Shown here piece after piece: positions 1 through 8,744 of a DNA stretch of 64,000 nt. Where the stretch lies: positions 248,001 to 312,000 of the forward strand of contig CAWFZT010000009.1 of NCBI GenBank assembly GCA_963820415.1, written 5' to 3'. This stretch comes from CAWFZT01 sp963820415. GTDB taxonomy: Bacteria; Chloroflexota; Anaerolineae; Anaerolineales; Anaerolineaceae. The notes below the pieces were generated by a model. It searched no databases. It was not told where the DNA came from and was given only the letters and a program-made list of their open reading frames with translations. Made by a program: the position numbers and the translations under genes. Every line of letters starts with the position of its first letter. Position 1 is the first letter of the stretch.

Positions 1-571
1 TGATGCTCTTCATACCCGAAATAGGGTCTGGTATGTGGTGCAATACACCAATCGAATAACACCCATCAAAACATTTATCGCGAAACGGGAGTTGGGTAAC
101 GTCACCTTGTACAATGAGAACATTTGGATCATCACCCAGATTTTGGTGAGCTTGTTCGACCGCGGAACTAAGATCGATACCCACTGCAATACCCCCTTTG
201 CGGCGAACAACATCAAGAAATCTTCCTGAACCACAGCCGAATTCAGCAATGAGTTTACCGCGAATTTGGCTCTCATTAGTTCCTACGATCGTCTCCCACA
301 TATGAGTCGTATGGCCTTCCATCGGCTTGCCCAGATTTTCAGCCTCGAACTGAAGCCTGGGCCATATACTCCATTCGAGTCCAAAACTGGCAGCATAGTC
401 TTGGGCATTGACGAATCTCGGAATTCCTCGAATAATCGGATAGTGCTTTCCAGATGGTGAAGTCAATGTGCCAGAAATTATTTCCCCATTCGGACTACAC
501 TCTAACGCGTTTAGAGTAAGCGGTTCTCCGGTAGAAGGACATGCTAAAATATCCAAGAAATGAGGATGCAT
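1..571 (-). CDS. Class I SAM methyltransferase with Trm112-like N-terminus (3' end outside window)
   Basis: The frame opens with ATG at 571 and runs off the left edge of the window without a stop, giving about 190 residues. The first 60 residues resemble the Trm112p-like zinc-binding module fused to many small-molecule methyltransferases (DILACPSTGEPL at 7-18, then PIIRGIPRFVNA). A Rossmann methyltransferase domain follows: motif I AEFGCGSGRFLDVV near residue 105, GIDLSS, VQGDVTQLPF and SIGVLHHIPDP. It probably methylates a sugar or lipid-linked intermediate, given the flippase and other methyltransferases beside it on the same strand. The acceptor cannot be read from the sequence. The N-terminal module has one CP pair rather than the full CxxC set, so zinc binding is uncertain. 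Confidence 0.8.
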   Translation of the reverse strand, partial: MHPHFLDILACPSTGEPLTLNALECSPNGEIISGTLTSPSGKHYPIIRGIPRFVNAQDYAASFGLEWSIWPRLQFEAENLGKPMEGHTTHMWETIVGTNESQIRGKLIAEFGCGSGRFLDVVRRKGGIAVGIDLSSAVEQAHQNLGDDPNVLIVQGDVTQLPFRDKCFDGCYSIGVLHHIPDPISGMKSI

Positions 572-604
572 AATTACTTTGGACCTAAAATAGATGAGCT
601 AATA

Positions 605-1351
605 TCATCCTGGGTGGGATTTTAATTCCTTTTGTGCGAATACATGATAACCATAACATAATAGCTGGTTAGATCCCAGATCGATCTTTGAATATTTCTC
701 CAATACTTTCAAAAATAAATAGAATATAATGTTCTCTACTAAATTTTGTGAAACGCCAGTATATTTACGGATAATTTCTGGCGTTCTCCATGTTTCTTGC
801 GCCATGTATTCAAAGAAATTTCCACTTGATTCTAGATCAAGGATTTTAAAGCCAAAATTTGGCAACCAAGTGCGATAGAAATATTGGTTATACCCAGAAT
901 AAAAATGAAATGGGGCGAAATGTGTTAAAGAATTAAATGGGGCAGTTAGAATCAACAATCCACCACTTTTTACAAGACGATCGAATTCTCGCAAAGCTGC
1001 CAGAGGATCTGGTAAATGCTCAAAAACTTCAATACACATAATGGCATCGAAGGATTGATCTGGCTCTGGAATGTGTGTGATATCACAGATAATATCAAGC
1101 TTGGTCTGATCCCAATTCCCCATTTGTAGACCTACTCCGTCCCCCTGTCCATTGTATTGGGCGAAATCCTGACTTACATAATTCAAGTGGGAGCATAACC
1201 CTTTATATTTTAGTTCCCCAGCACCAGCATCTAGAATGCGATTTCCAACCGGAACTTTTTTTAAGGTGCCCTCTAACCATTTCTCACGCAGGATTTGATT
1301 TTTCTTGCCAATATGAGGGTTCAAAAAACTGTTTTTAATAAGATTTTTCAT
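605..1351 (-). CDS. Class I SAM-dependent methyltransferase
   Basis: A 248-residue cytosolic protein with a Methyltransf_11-type core: motif I ILDAGAGELKYK near residues 39-50, FDAIMCIEVFEHLPDP (motif IV region) and GGLLILTAPF (post-motif strand). The C-terminal part is rich in aromatics, as in sugar and polyketide methyltransferases. ATG at 1351 follows the stop of the upstream gene by 2 bases, so the two are probably translationally coupled. The substrate is unknown; the setting in a polysaccharide cluster suggests modification of a glycan precursor. The region is AT-richer than the window average. Confidence 0.8.
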   Translation of the reverse strand: MKNLIKNSFLNPHIGKKNQILREKWLEGTLKKVPVGNRILDAGAGELKYKGLCSHLNYVSQDFAQYNGQGDGVGLQMGNWDQTKLDIICDITHIPEPDQSFDAIMCIEVFEHLPDPLAALREFDRLVKSGGLLILTAPFNSLTHFAPFHFYSGYNQYFYRTWLPNFGFKILDLESSGNFFEYMAQETWRTPEIIRKYTGVSQNLVENIIFYLFLKVLEKYSKIDLGSNQLLCYGYHVFAQKELKSHPG

Positions 1352-1353
1352 AT

Positions 1354-2115
1354 TTAACTTTTCCTAAACCAGAATAATCCACATGCATATTCAGCATTTT
1401 GCATCGTTTCTGCTTTGATTCCGGGACATAAACGTCCGCGATCATCCTCTGCAGAAAATTCCACCAAATCCAAATCACTAAAGAGTTCGATAATTTTATC
1501 AGGGGCATAAACACGATGCGCGTTAAAACATTCTCTCTGCCTTCCCACTGGCAAAGAGAAATACAAACTACCTTTCGGAGCAAGCACACGGGCCAATTCT
1601 TTTATTGCCTGACACGTTCCCATCGGATTGAGTGGATCGCCGTAACGTCCTAACCCAATATGTTCCGCGACAGATAGACATGAAAGGGATGCAACCGATC
1701 CTGTAGCGAACGGCAGATGAAGAATATCACTAGCAACGCCGATCAAATTATGTATCGGCTCTTCCGGTGGGCGAATATCTATAAACACAACCGGAATAAA
1801 CGCCGCTATTACTCCTGCCCACTGTAATTGTGAGCCAATGTCTACATGCAAGGAAGGTCGGTCATTAGCAATCTTTTGAGCTGCCCAAATTGCCTGGTGA
1901 AGATAATGCCCGCCAACTGGAGTCGTGTTTGTTTGGTCCAGCAAGCACGGATAACTTTCAAAGATCGGTAGATGTTCCCCGAGCAAAATTTCGTATTGAT
2001 GCCAATTGCTAAAATAACCTGGGATCCTACTCAAGGCTGGAAGAACCCGACGCAAAGGTAACCAACGGTCGATCCAGTTTCGTTCCAGATAGAGCAAACG
2101 GCGGAATATTGTCAT
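1354..2115 (-). CDS. DUF268 family protein (methyltransferase-like)
   Basis: The protein matches the bacterial DUF268 pattern: HVDIGSQ, VVFIDIRPPEE, a DILHLPFATGSV segment, SVAEHIGLGRYGDPLNP, ELARVLAPKGSLYFSLPVG and FNAHRVYAPDKIIELF. The layout is that of a Rossmann SAM-binding fold, and the SVAEHIGLGRYGDP signature is typical of the family. The molecular function of DUF268 is not established; it recurs in polysaccharide and glycosyltransferase clusters, as here. The ATG at 2115 is preferred because it opens with a plausible TIFRRLLYLERN; a TTG at 2163 in the same frame would add 16 residues. The gene ends 2 bases before the next methyltransferase. Confidence 0.75.
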   Translation of the reverse strand: MTIFRRLLYLERNWIDRWLPLRRVLPALSRIPGYFSNWHQYEILLGEHLPIFESYPCLLDQTNTTPVGGHYLHQAIWAAQKIANDRPSLHVDIGSQLQWAGVIAAFIPVVFIDIRPPEEPIHNLIGVASDILHLPFATGSVASLSCLSVAEHIGLGRYGDPLNPMGTCQAIKELARVLAPKGSLYFSLPVGRQRECFNAHRVYAPDKIIELFSDLDLVEFSAEDDRGRLCPGIKAETMQNAEYACGLFWFRKS

Positions 2116-2223
2116 ATATCCCAAGAAATTCTTATTTCCAAAGCATAGGTTTGATCGGAACAAAACAATATTACACTATTATTTATGTGAACTCATAATA
2201 GGGATCTTCCCCTCCCCTGAAAT

Positions 2224-3585
2224 TTACCCTGGCTCATAAAAATTCTTATGGCTTCGATTTAAATATGGTCTTAAAATTATTACTAATAACCAAATAAAAA
2301 ATATTAGTGAAAATGCAACATTCGCGTAAACAACGCCGGTTAATGCCAGGTATTTCGCTCCAATAACATAAAAAAACATCCCTAATATGGCTGTACCGAC
2401 CTTCGGTAAAAGCAAATCCTTTGACTCTCTTCTGCTCAATAAACTGATAGCCAAAATTTGGCCCGAAGAAAATAAACTTCCCGAAAGAATCAGATACGGT
2501 AAAAAGTGAGCCACTTCCAAGTACTCCTTTGCAGCCAGTAAATTCATTAGTGGTCGGTTAATAAATATACTGAGTATAAATATTACTAAACTGGCAAAGA
2601 AAAAAATAACTGCTGCATTCAAATTTATCAACGCAGCACGTTTCAGGCGCGTTTGGTCTAGACCATCCCCTGCAATACGAAAAATAAATGGGGTTAAGAA
2701 TTGCACTACAACTGAAGAGATTAAAACAAGAGGAGTATACCCAATTTGAACCAACAAAGTATATAATCCAACTTCACGGGTATACCCCATGAATTGTAAT
2801 GACCACCTGTCAAAGGATGATTGTCCCCAGGTGAATATTCCCCAAACGCAAAATGGCCAGCTATAGTGCAATATGGCAAGAATCCATTCCCTAGACTTTC
2901 CCATGACTCTTGATAAACGAAGATCTTTATTCCTGGAAATTAAAAAGAAAAATTGTGAAATAAGTACAATACTGGCCGATAAAATATACCCAATCAATGC
3001 GGTTGTACTCTGTTTGGGCAAATATAAAAAGAGCATTATGATTAATACCGGCCGTGACCATTGTCCTAATATTTGATGCCAGGCCACAATAATTCTTTGC
3101 CTGGATGCCTGTTGAATACAATCGATTGTGGAACTCAAACCAGTTATAATCATCAAAACAGTGGCAGCGATTAAAATACTCTGCCATTTAGGATCCTGGC
3201 CAGTCACTTTTAAGAAAATCGAGATGATTAAGGCAATAAAACCGATAACTATTGTTCCGATACTTTGTAAAAATGCGACTGTATTCCAAAATGAATTCTT
3301 TTGTCCCTGCTCATTTGCACTTGACCAAAACCGGTAGGTAGCCTGAGATAAGGGGCCAAGAATTATCTGATTAAACATAGTGCTTATTGTGATTCCAAGT
3401 GCAAGTTCACCATACATAACCGGGGATAAATAATTGGTAAGTATTTTTATCCCTACAAGACTGCCAACCACGCTAAGAAACTGTCCAACTGAAACAATAA
3501 TAAATTCTCTGCTCAGTTTTTCTATATCTGATCGGATTAGATTCACGTATTTTTTTGAGTTTATTAGGATATTTGCAAACAACAT
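2224..3585 (-). CDS. Polysaccharide flippase (Wzx/MVF-type membrane protein)
   Basis: A 453-residue integral membrane protein with about 12-14 hydrophobic segments and short charged loops. The N-terminal part (LSREFIIVSVGQFLSVVGSL, then LTNYLSPVMYGELALG) is typical of the oligosaccharide flippase/PST family, which moves undecaprenyl-linked repeat units across the cytoplasmic membrane. Family membership comes from the fold pattern; the exported glycan is unknown. It lies on the same strand as the methyltransferases downstream, with 109 bases between them. ATG at 3585 has no strong Shine-Dalgarno sequence. An efflux role (MATE) is less likely in this setting. Confidence 0.8.
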   Translation of the reverse strand: MLFANILINSKKYVNLIRSDIEKLSREFIIVSVGQFLSVVGSLVGIKILTNYLSPVMYGELALGITISTMFNQIILGPLSQATYRFWSSANEQGQKNSFWNTVAFLQSIGTIVIGFIALIISIFLKVTGQDPKWQSILIAATVLMIITGLSSTIDCIQQASRQRIIVAWHQILGQWSRPVLIIMLFLYLPKQSTTALIGYILSASIVLISQFFFLISRNKDLRLSRVMGKSREWILAILHYSWPFCVWGIFTWGQSSFDRWSLQFMGYTREVGLYTLLVQIGYTPLVLISSVVVQFLTPFIFRIAGDGLDQTRLKRAALINLNAAVIFFFASLVIFILSIFINRPLMNLLAAKEYLEVAHFLPYLILSGSLFSSGQILAISLLSRRESKDLLLPKVGTAILGMFFYVIGAKYLALTGVVYANVAFSLIFFIWLLVIILRPYLNRSHKNFYEPG

Positions 3586-3664
3586 TCAGTTATGCAATGT
3601 TTTTTCTAAAACTAAGAAAAGTATTTCCCATTAATGCGAATTGGGGAACGCCCAAGGTAAACAG

Positions 3665-4312
3665 TTATTGTTTTGGAGTGATCCTTATAATGTCATCCCG
3701 AACAGTAATGTCCAGGTTGGATCTTTGTGATTGAATAAACTCACTAAGTTCTTTTATGCTCGGGTAACTGGGGTCTGTTCCAAAACATCGTGCATCGTCA
3801 ACAATGATTACGTGACCTTTATCCGAAGCATTCAGTATATGACGAAGTTCTTCAAAGATAGGTGTATCTTTTTCCCCTCTGGCTGTTTCTCCCCCTGAGT
3901 AATGTCCGTCAAGCCAAAATATAGTCCTATGATTTATCTTTTCCATTAATTTTCCAATTTCAATGCCGCTGTCCCCTTGTAAGATTTCAATATATTCTAC
4001 CCTCTTGAATCTCATCCTCGCTTGTTCATATAGATCCTTGCTGATCTCAATTGAATATATTCGGTCGAAATCCGTCTTCATCGCTTCGACCATATCTCCG
4101 TAATAGGTCCCCGTTTCCACAAAAACCTTTATGCCATATCTCTTTGCGTATTCTCGAAGTACTCTCTGCTTGTAAATATGCGGTGGAGGCATCGGCTTTC
4201 CTTTTCTTTCCCATTTAGCAAATTCTGCTTTCAAACTCCTTTTTACCATCCAATAATGTAGTGGATAATACAAAGGTGTCTTCTTAATGACTTGTTTTAC
4301 GATTTTTTTCAT
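3665..4312 (-). CDS. Class I SAM methyltransferase-like protein
   Basis: A 215-residue protein whose core reads VFVETGTYYGDMVEAM (motif I, residues about 63-78), IYSIEISKDLYEQA, ILQGDSGIEIGKL, IFWLDGHYSGGETA and HVIIVDDARCFG. The ETGTxxGD and WLDGHYSGG motifs are those of a class of methyltransferase-fold proteins found in glycan and FkbM-associated clusters. A basic N-terminus (MKKIVKQVIKKT) suggests membrane or acceptor contact. It sits upstream of the flippase on the same strand. The acceptor is unknown, and the protein could act as a non-catalytic SAM-fold domain. Confidence 0.7.
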   Translation of the reverse strand: MKKIVKQVIKKTPLYYPLHYWMVKRSLKAEFAKWERKGKPMPPPHIYKQRVLREYAKRYGIKVFVETGTYYGDMVEAMKTDFDRIYSIEISKDLYEQARMRFKRVEYIEILQGDSGIEIGKLMEKINHRTIFWLDGHYSGGETARGEKDTPIFEELRHILNASDKGHVIIVDDARCFGTDPSYPSIKELSEFIQSQRSNLDITVRDDIIRITPKQ

Positions 4313-4484
4313 GGACTTTCCCTATTTGGTGTCAAACAATTACTAATATTTTCCACCGCAATCATACCAAATGAAGTTCCAAAATTTATCGTGTCACTAT
4401 TTACTAGAATCATTAATACCTACTCTGATTACGAACGCTGATCATTTTTCATTCCCTCTCCATCAGCTCGATCGGATTACCCTT

Positions 4485-4643
4485 CTAATGGTGCCATCCT
4501 TCAATCCATTCCCCTACTATTGTCTTCCTCTCCTCCGGCGATTCTTGCACGACCGCCTCTAAATCCGCATCTACCATAATCCACACGAGCTCTTTGAACT
4601 GGTCTTTCAGCGCCTAGCCCAATCCGATGAGTGCTTTCTTCAT
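4485..4643 (-). pseudogene. Small gene interrupted by an in-frame TAG
   Basis: The ATG at 4643 overlaps the TGA of the Wzy/TPR gene by 4 bases (ATGA), the usual sign of translational coupling. The frame reads MKKALIGLG, then TAG at 4616-4614, then ALKDQFKELVWIMVDADLEA and a further acidic and basic stretch ending in EGWHH before a TAG at 4485. Without the amber codon it would encode 52 residues of ordinary composition. I do not recognise the protein. Either the TAG is a point error or mutation, or the true gene is lost and this is a remnant. A 9-residue peptide is the only product as written. Confidence 0.45.
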
Positions 4644-6988
4644 CCATTCCTCGCCTTGAGATCGATATCCGGGATGTCTTTCTGAAGCTCCTGGAAAGTA
4701 GAGTTAGCTTTGCCCATATCCCCCAGGGTTTCGTACCAGCGCCCCAATTGTAACATCCTTTGCCCCCAGCGGTCCGGCAGGGCAATCGTTGCCAACTGCG
4801 GCACCAGCTCAACCGCCATGGCCGGGCGGCGGAACATCAAAGGGGCATAATAAAGCTGCCCGAAGGTGTTCGGCCCCCCGATTCCTTGCATGAGATAGCT
4901 GTCCAGGGCCTGTTGGCCCAACCCGACCGCCGTGGCCAGGTCTCCCTGGGCAGCCGCCAGTTCTGCCCTGGCCCAATCCAGTTCCAATGGATCGATGGCC
5001 GAAGCAGCATAAGCCTGCCCGGCCTGGTCCAGCAGGCGCGCCGCTTCCGCCAGGCGGCCTTCCGCCAGGTAAGCTTCGGCCAGGTTTACGTACTGGGATG
5101 TCTCCAGAGCATCGGTTGCCAGGCGGGTTTGCAGATCTTTTGCTGACAGGGGCGCGGCTGGCGGATGGCTCGCACGCCAGGTCTGGTAAAAATTCTGCCG
5201 GAAAGCGGTGCTGCGCCAGAAATAGGCTCCCTGCCATTCCGGCTGATCCTGGAGCGCCTGAGCGTAGGCCTGTGCAGCCGCGACCTGGTCGCCGCTTTTT
5301 TCAGCGACCACCCCCAGGTTCAGGTAGCATAACGCACAACCCGGAGCGTGCCGGGTAGATTCCAGTAAATTCTTACCTGCCTGGGAAAGGTTGCCCTGGG
5401 CGGCGTACAGCGCCCCAAGGTTGGCATAATTAATTGCCCAGGATGGTTCGAGTTGGATGGTTTTTTCCAGGGCTGCGGCGGCTTGCGGCAGTTCCTTGCC
5501 TTGATCCTGGGACGCCAGAACGCTGGCCGCCAGCCCCAACTGCTGGTAGGCAATGGTCGATGTGGGGTCGCGCTGGGCGGACTGCTCGAAGACGGCCGCC
5601 GCCGCCTGCCACTGGTTGGTGTTGGCCAACTGCACCCCCTGATAGAGGGGAGCAACCAACCAGAGGTCAACCCAGGCGGCCGCGAGGAACAACAATACCC
5701 AATACGGCCTGCGCCAGGGTGACCGTACAACAGATTCCCCGGCTTGCGGCTGGCTCAAGGCCGCCGCCAGAGCAATCACCAAAGCCCACAAGCCGATCGG
5801 CTCGGTATGGAAACCGTCGAAAATACTTTGCACGCAAAAAGCCAGCAAAGCCGCTGAAGCGCCGGCCACCACGGCTTTCACCTCGCCCTGGGAGTCCTTC
5901 AAACGCTGCCACAGACTGCGCACGATGGCAACCACCAGCCAGCCCATCGCCAGCGCCCCCAGGATTCCTCTTTCGGCCAGCAAATTAAATACTGAGCCTT
6001 GTGCATGGACATATAATACTTTAGGAGGCACAGAATTAGCTGAGAGAAATGCACTGGCGTAAGTGAAGGGTCCACTGCCCAGCAAGGGTAAACGTAGAAA
6101 ATCCTGGATGGCCGGAGTCCAGTATTCTTCACGGGCAGACAGGATTGGCCCATGTGAGGGATGCAGCGCCTGGCGATAAAGCAGCCAGGCTGCCACAATC
6201 AGGAAAATAACCCCACAAAGGATAAGAATCCCGCTAAGAAATGGGCGGAGTCTCAGCCAGGTTTTTATAAAAACCCTGGTGGCAACTGAGTAACTCTGAT
6301 AGGCAATAATACCCAGGAATACCAGACCGCTAGCTGCTGCCAGCCATCCAGCGCGAGATGAAGTGAAGAATTCAAGCCCGCCTGCCGCCAATGCCAAAAT
6401 CCCCAGGGCTATACGACCGTTCAAGTTCCTGGTAAACAACAACCTTGCCAGGCTTAACATAATGGTGATATTCATAAAAACGGCGATCACATTGGCTGAA
6501 GCGGGCCGGTAGACTACTTTCGGAATCCATTCGCCCGGGGCGCTCTGCATCCAGCGCAGGTACCATACCAAAACATCCGCCCAACCGATAAACACCAGCA
6601 CCACACAGGCTAAGAGCAGGCTCTTGATAATTAATTCTACCGGCCAGCCGCGCCCTACCAGATCAGCTACCAGGGCAAAAAAGAAAATCGAGGCAGACAT
6701 CAAGATCATCTGGTCAAAAGAACGACGCGGGTCGATAGAAGTTGCCACCCCCACCAGGTATACCAGCGTCCAGGCCAGCAGGGGCAGCGCCAGCGGCAGG
6801 CGGGTGTGCTTTCCCACCAGAAACCAGGCGACCCCCACCAGGGTCAGCAAAACCGCACTGACCCGCAAGATATCGATGTCTACCAGCCGGTTGTTGGTGC
6901 CGTTAAGTAAAAATAGATAGCTGAACCCCAGGAACAGGGCATCTTCTCTCAGCAAATAGATGAAATTAGAACGGGAATTTCTGAGCAT
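4640..6988 (-). CDS. O-antigen ligase/polymerase-like membrane protein with TPR tail
   Basis: A 782-residue protein in two parts. Residues 1 to about 450 carry some 10-12 membrane segments with the Wzy_C/O-antigen ligase pattern, including the large periplasmic loop (EEYWTPAIQDFLRLPLLGSG) and VHAQGSVFNLLAERGILGAL, where the conserved His and the A..G-GxLG helix lie. From about 465 onward are TPR helices (for example AINYANLGALYAAQGNLSQA and CALCYLNLGVVAEKSGDQVA). Such fusions join or polymerise lipid-linked glycans at the outer face of the membrane, with the TPR domain recruiting a partner. ATG at 6988 faces the 659-base gap that separates it from the divergent plus-strand cluster. Confidence 0.85.
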   Translation of the reverse strand: MLRNSRSNFIYLLREDALFLGFSYLFLLNGTNNRLVDIDILRVSAVLLTLVGVAWFLVGKHTRLPLALPLLAWTLVYLVGVATSIDPRRSFDQMILMSASIFFFALVADLVGRGWPVELIIKSLLLACVVLVFIGWADVLVWYLRWMQSAPGEWIPKVVYRPASANVIAVFMNITIMLSLARLLFTRNLNGRIALGILALAAGGLEFFTSSRAGWLAAASGLVFLGIIAYQSYSVATRVFIKTWLRLRPFLSGILILCGVIFLIVAAWLLYRQALHPSHGPILSAREEYWTPAIQDFLRLPLLGSGPFTYASAFLSANSVPPKVLYVHAQGSVFNLLAERGILGALAMGWLVVAIVRSLWQRLKDSQGEVKAVVAGASAALLAFCVQSIFDGFHTEPIGLWALVIALAAALSQPQAGESVVRSPWRRPYWVLLFLAAAWVDLWLVAPLYQGVQLANTNQWQAAAAVFEQSAQRDPTSTIAYQQLGLAASVLASQDQGKELPQAAAALEKTIQLEPSWAINYANLGALYAAQGNLSQAGKNLLESTRHAPGCALCYLNLGVVAEKSGDQVAAAQAYAQALQDQPEWQGAYFWRSTAFRQNFYQTWRASHPPAAPLSAKDLQTRLATDALETSQYVNLAEAYLAEGRLAEAARLLDQAGQAYAASAIDPLELDWARAELAAAQGDLATAVGLGQQALDSYLMQGIGGPNTFGQLYYAPLMFRRPAMAVELVPQLATIALPDRWGQRMLQLGRWYETLGDMGKANSTFQELQKDIPDIDLKARNG

Positions 6989-7647
6989 TAAAGCTGGGCT
7001 TTATAAGCAACGCTCCGCCGCCGCGACATTGCAAGAATGTCGTCAAAAAGGTGTTTTCACCTACATAATTATACGGTAAACTGAATAGAGCACTGTTTAC
7101 AAATCAGTAATCTGCCATTACCTTACAGTCTGACCAAAAATCCTGATGAAAAGCCATTTACACAACTTTCTTAGGTAATACTTATTCAAATCTGTAAAAT
7201 AGTGGATTATTTTCTAAAATCCTTCTAGATCCTTGGTATCTATGGGATACTATTTATTATTTCGAGATTGCTCAAAATGGTTATTCGTTGGCGGAATTAG
7301 ACAACACAACCTGGTAACCTTTGTATCCATTCCTTGTGGAAATTTTTGCAAGAATAGTGCCATTATTGTTGATTGCTCTTCTTGTTTCGAATGTGACTAT
7401 ATTTTTAGCTTTGTATCTATTTATTGTTAAACACAAAAATAAAAGAAACAATATGGGTCATTTCTTTGTTTTTTGACTTGACTTTTTCTCCCTTCCAACT
7501 CTTCTTTGTGCCCTTCGGGAATTCACCCCTTACCCTTTCGGGTGCGCTAAAGAGCGTCGGATGCAATGAAGAGCGTATGGTGAATTTTCGGTCCTTAGAA
7601 TATAATCATAGAAAGACCCAATTCCGTAGATCTAGGTTACCTCTTTT
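6989..7647. other. AT-rich divergent intergenic region
   Basis: This stretch lies between the divergent Wzy-like gene and the oxidoreductase operon. On the minus strand a TATAAT (7072-7067) lies about 80 bases before the Wzy-like start. On the plus strand a TATAAT at 7601-7606 lies 41 bases before the oxidoreductase ATG. Neither has a convincing -35 box. Frames in between (7233-7430, 7424-7651) have biased, Cys- and Phe-rich composition and no start signals, so I call no gene. Confidence 0.4.
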
Positions 7648-8709
7648 ATGAAGCAATTACTACAGAACCTGCGCGACGGAAAAGCAGTCGTGGCGGATGT
7701 ACCGGTGCCTGGCATACGCCGGGGCATGGCCCTGGTGCACACGGCCGCCTCGCTGGTCTCGGTTGGCACCGAACGAAGTGTGGTGGAATTCGCCGAGAAG
7801 GGCTTGGTCGGGAAAGCCTGCTCGCGGCCTGACCTGGTGAGGCAAATGATCGACAAAGCCCGCCGGGAGGGCCTGCTGACCACTCTCGAAGCGGCTTTCA
7901 ATCGCCTGGACCAGCCCATGGCGCTAGGATATTCTTCCGCTGGCACGATCATCGAAGTGGGCGAAGGGCTGCAGGGATTTCACGTGGGCGATCGAGTCGC
8001 CTGCGCCGGGGCCGGATTTGCCTCCCATTCCGAGTACACTCTCGTTCCGCAAAACCTGCTCAGCCTGCTCCCCGAACAGGTCGATTTTAAATCAGCAGCC
8101 TTCGCCACCCTGGGCGCCATCGCCATGCACGGCTTCCGGCTGGCCGAGGTGCAGCTTGGTGAACGGGTGGCTGTCATCGGTCTGGGGTTGCTGGGACTTT
8201 TGACCGCTGGCATTGCCCAGACAGCCGGCTGCGTCGTGTGCGGGTTCGACCTTGACCCGCGCCGGGTCGAGCTGCTCGGGTCCATGGGCATGACTGCCTC
8301 CATACGGGAAAATGCCGAAAGCCTGGGAGGCGCTTTCACCCACGGGCGCGGGTTTGACGCCGTGTTGATCACGGCTGACAGCCGCTCGGATGATCCAGTC
8401 AACCTGGCAGGCGCCTTGGCGCGTGACCGCGCCCGGATAGTAGCGGTCGGCTCGGTGGGATTGAATATCCCCCGCAAGGTGTATTACGAGAAAGAACTGT
8501 CCTTTTTTGTTTCACGCTCTTATGGCCCGGGTCGCTATGACGCCGAGTATGAGGAAAGGGGCCGGGATTACCCGATCGGCTACGTACGCTGGACCGAAGG
8601 TCGCAACCTGGAATCCTTCATCGATCTCCTGGCCGCGCAAAAGTTGGACGTCCACCCACTGATCACACATTCTTTTCCATTGATCAGGCTGACCAGGCCT
8701 ATGAACTAA
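7648..8709 (+). CDS. Bi-domain oxidoreductase, N-terminal medium-chain dehydrogenase half (frameshifted)
   Basis: This half (353 residues as written) is a zinc-type medium-chain dehydrogenase/reductase: GroES-like region ALGYSSAGTIIEVGEGLQGF and GDRVACAGAGFASHSEYT, then the nucleotide-binding AVIGLGLLGLLTAGIAQ. In related genomes this module is fused to a Gfo/Idh/MocA domain in one protein of about 710 residues, found in polysaccharide clusters beside heparinase-like and GT4 genes, as here. The last residues (PLIRLTRPMN) are out of frame: shifting by one base after 8677 gives IDQADQAYELISHNQNKES and runs directly into the next frame. The lost base is at TCTTTTCCAT, 8671-8680. NAD(P)-dependent oxidation of a nucleotide sugar is inferred. 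Confidence 0.8.
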   Translation: MKQLLQNLRDGKAVVADVPVPGIRRGMALVHTAASLVSVGTERSVVEFAEKGLVGKACSRPDLVRQMIDKARREGLLTTLEAAFNRLDQPMALGYSSAGTIIEVGEGLQGFHVGDRVACAGAGFASHSEYTLVPQNLLSLLPEQVDFKSAAFATLGAIAMHGFRLAEVQLGERVAVIGLGLLGLLTAGIAQTAGCVVCGFDLDPRRVELLGSMGMTASIRENAESLGGAFTHGRGFDAVLITADSRSDDPVNLAGALARDRARIVAVGSVGLNIPRKVYYEKELSFFVSRSYGPGRYDAEYEERGRDYPIGYVRWTEGRNLESFIDLLAAQKLDVHPLITHSFPLIRLTRPMN

Positions 8710-8744
8710 TTTCGCACAACCAGAATAAAGAATCAATTCTAGGC

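Noticed and set aside
4614..4616. TAG read as pyrrolysine or readthrough codon
   Set aside because: No pyl genes or context for recoding are visible; a point error or decay is simpler.
4760..5988. Long open frames on the plus strand opposite the Wzy/TPR gene
   Set aside because: They are Pro/Arg/Gly-rich mirror frames of a high-GC gene with no ribosome sites or recognisable domains.
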